Shown: positions 38,310 through 38,991 of the stretch, piece by piece
Layout: each line of letters starts with the position of its first letter
Numbering within the stretch: the first letter of the stretch is position 1
NCBI GenBank assembly: GCA_946530505.1
Contig: CAMNAD010000001.1
Coordinates: 1 to 38,991 of the forward strand
Source: an uncultured Bacteroidales bacterium
Lineage (GTDB): Bacteria; Bacteroidota; Bacteroidia; Bacteroidales; UBA932
DNA: 38,991 nt
Direction: 5' to 3'
The notes under the pieces: model-generated
The model's database searches: none
Told to the model about the DNA's origin: nothing
The model's input: the letters and a program-made list of their open reading frames with translations, nothing else
Made by a program: the position numbers and the translations under genes

Positions 38310-38991
38310 CTAAAGTTCCCATGCAAGGGCGGATGCGCCGAGGATGGCGGCATCGCTTTCCTTGAGTTGGGAGAAAAGGAGTTTGACCTTGCCTTTCCAC
38401 AAGGGCAGGACGTTGTCGTTCATGCTCTTGAAGGTGGGTTCATAAATAAACTCCTTTGCACGTGCCAGCCCGCCGAAGAGGACTATAGCCTCCGGGGCGG
38501 AGAACTGTATGAAGTCTGCAAGTTTCTCGCCAAGAATGCGTCCGGTATAGTTGAATACGCGAAGAGCGACGGCGTCGCCTTCCTTGGCAGCTTCGTAAAC
38601 ATCCTTGGAAGTGATGTTCTGGACTTCACGGAGCAAAGAAGGTTCCTCGCTCATGTCGAGCCACTCGCGCGCCGTGCGTGCCACTCCGATTGCGGAGCAG
38701 TACGCCTCGAGGCAGCCGTTACGGCCGCAGCCGCAGAGACGCCCGTTATGGCGTACGGCGATAGTGTGTCCCAGTTCCCCGGCAAATCCGTCGGAGCCGT
38801 AAAGCACCTCACCGTTCACCACGATACCGGATCCTACGCCGGTGCCGAGAGTAATCATTATGAAGTTCTTCATACCCTTGGCGACGCCGTAGGTCATTTC
38901 ACCCACAGCCGCCGCATTGGCGTCGTTGGTAAGCGATACGGGGATGCCTCCGCAGGCCTCGGAAAGCTTCTGCGCAAACTTGACCTCGCCG
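38310..38991 (-). CDS. ROK-family sugar kinase, C-terminal part (start beyond window)
   Basis: The frame is open to the window edge, giving 226 visible residues of what is normally ~310-325, so the N-terminal ATP-binding loop is missing. Seen: VSLTNDANAAAVGEM with the catalytic Asp (LTNDANA), phosphate loop IMITLGTGVGSGIVVNG, sugar-contacting GFAGELGHTIA with Glu and His, the zinc motif CGCGRNGCLEAYCS of ROK proteins, and the late FGGLARAKEF ATP-binding region. No DNA-binding domain can be assessed because the N-terminus is absent, but the complete zinc motif and catalytic Asp argue for a kinase such as glucokinase. If it also accepts mannose it could serve the mannan pathway, but nothing in the sequence shows this. 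Confidence 0.92.
   Translation of the reverse strand, partial: GEVKFAQKLSEACGGIPVSLTNDANAAAVGEMTYGVAKGMKNFIMITLGTGVGSGIVVNGEVLYGSDGFAGELGHTIAVRHNGRLCGCGRNGCLEAYCSAIGVARTAREWLDMSEEPSLLREVQNITSKDVYEAAKEGDAVALRVFNYTGRILGEKLADFIQFSAPEAIVLFGGLARAKEFIYEPTFKSMNDNVLPLWKGKVKLLFSQLKESDAAILGASALAWEL

Noticed and set aside
1..38991. tRNA genes, CRISPR arrays, insertion sequences, prophage
   Set aside because: No cloverleaf, no regular spaced repeats, no transposase, integrase or phage protein seen on either strand. The pRiA4b ORF-3 name does not show mobility.

Overview
The window looks like a chromosomal segment of a moderately GC-rich Bacteroidota (Bacteroidales-like) genome. The evidence is a SusC/SusD-type glycan uptake operon, SPII lipoproteins with acidic residues soon after the lipid-anchor cysteine, promoters of the Bacteroidota type (TTTG / ~20 bp / TAnnTTTG), and family-specific proteins such as a DUF4783-like protein, a DUF1015 protein beside serA/serC, and 306-residue SerA. 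The genus cannot be read from the sequence alone. Genes are packed tightly. No stretch over 300 bases lacks a gene, and I see no tRNA, rRNA, CRISPR array, insertion sequence or phage gene.

Left part (1-10176, mostly minus strand). A very large NtrY-like membrane sensor kinase, cut by the window edge, is translationally coupled to rlmH. Next come a small secreted DUF4783-like protein (plus strand), a hairpin terminator, efp, and a dense housekeeping operon read dnaX > lptB > sigma-54-type response regulator > cmk > ispH. The response regulator has no DNA-binding domain and a degenerate GAFTGA loop.

Centre (10218-26501). Two plus-strand genes (a secreted protein of unknown function and an O-methyltransferase) converge on a nine-gene, 14-kb minus-strand polysaccharide utilization operon. 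It reads Na+/solute symporter > GH130 > SusC > SusD > surface glycan-binding lipoprotein > GH26 > GH26 > clan GH-A glycosidase > SGNH acetylesterase. Nearly every junction overlaps by 1 or 4 bases or has a gap of only a few bases. An AraC-type regulator is divergent from the first gene. The set fits capture, deacetylation, endo-cleavage, import and phosphorolysis of an acetylated beta-mannan; the substrate is inferred from GH26 plus GH130.

Right part (26498-38991). A seven-gene operon reads yigZ > serC > serA > DUF1015 > recQ > dnaG > metG, joining serine biosynthesis, DNA replication/repair and tRNA charging. It is followed by a plus-strand pRiA4b ORF-3-like protein with an Asp/Glu tail, an FKBP-type prolyl isomerase lipoprotein, and the C-terminal part of a ROK-family sugar kinase, cut by the window edge.

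The least expected signals are short structured segments inside the open frames of essential genes. metG carries a perfect 13-bp inverted repeat with a 39-nt spacer, bounded by imperfect 17-bp direct repeats exactly 90 nt apart. dnaG carries a perfect 12-bp inverted repeat with a 38-nt spacer whose core ends resemble those in metG. ispH carries a 48-nt in-frame insertion bounded by 7-bp direct repeats. These may be in-frame mobile palindromic elements. Five genes also have the -7 promoter box only 3-7 nt before the start codon, which points to leaderless or near-leaderless mRNAs.
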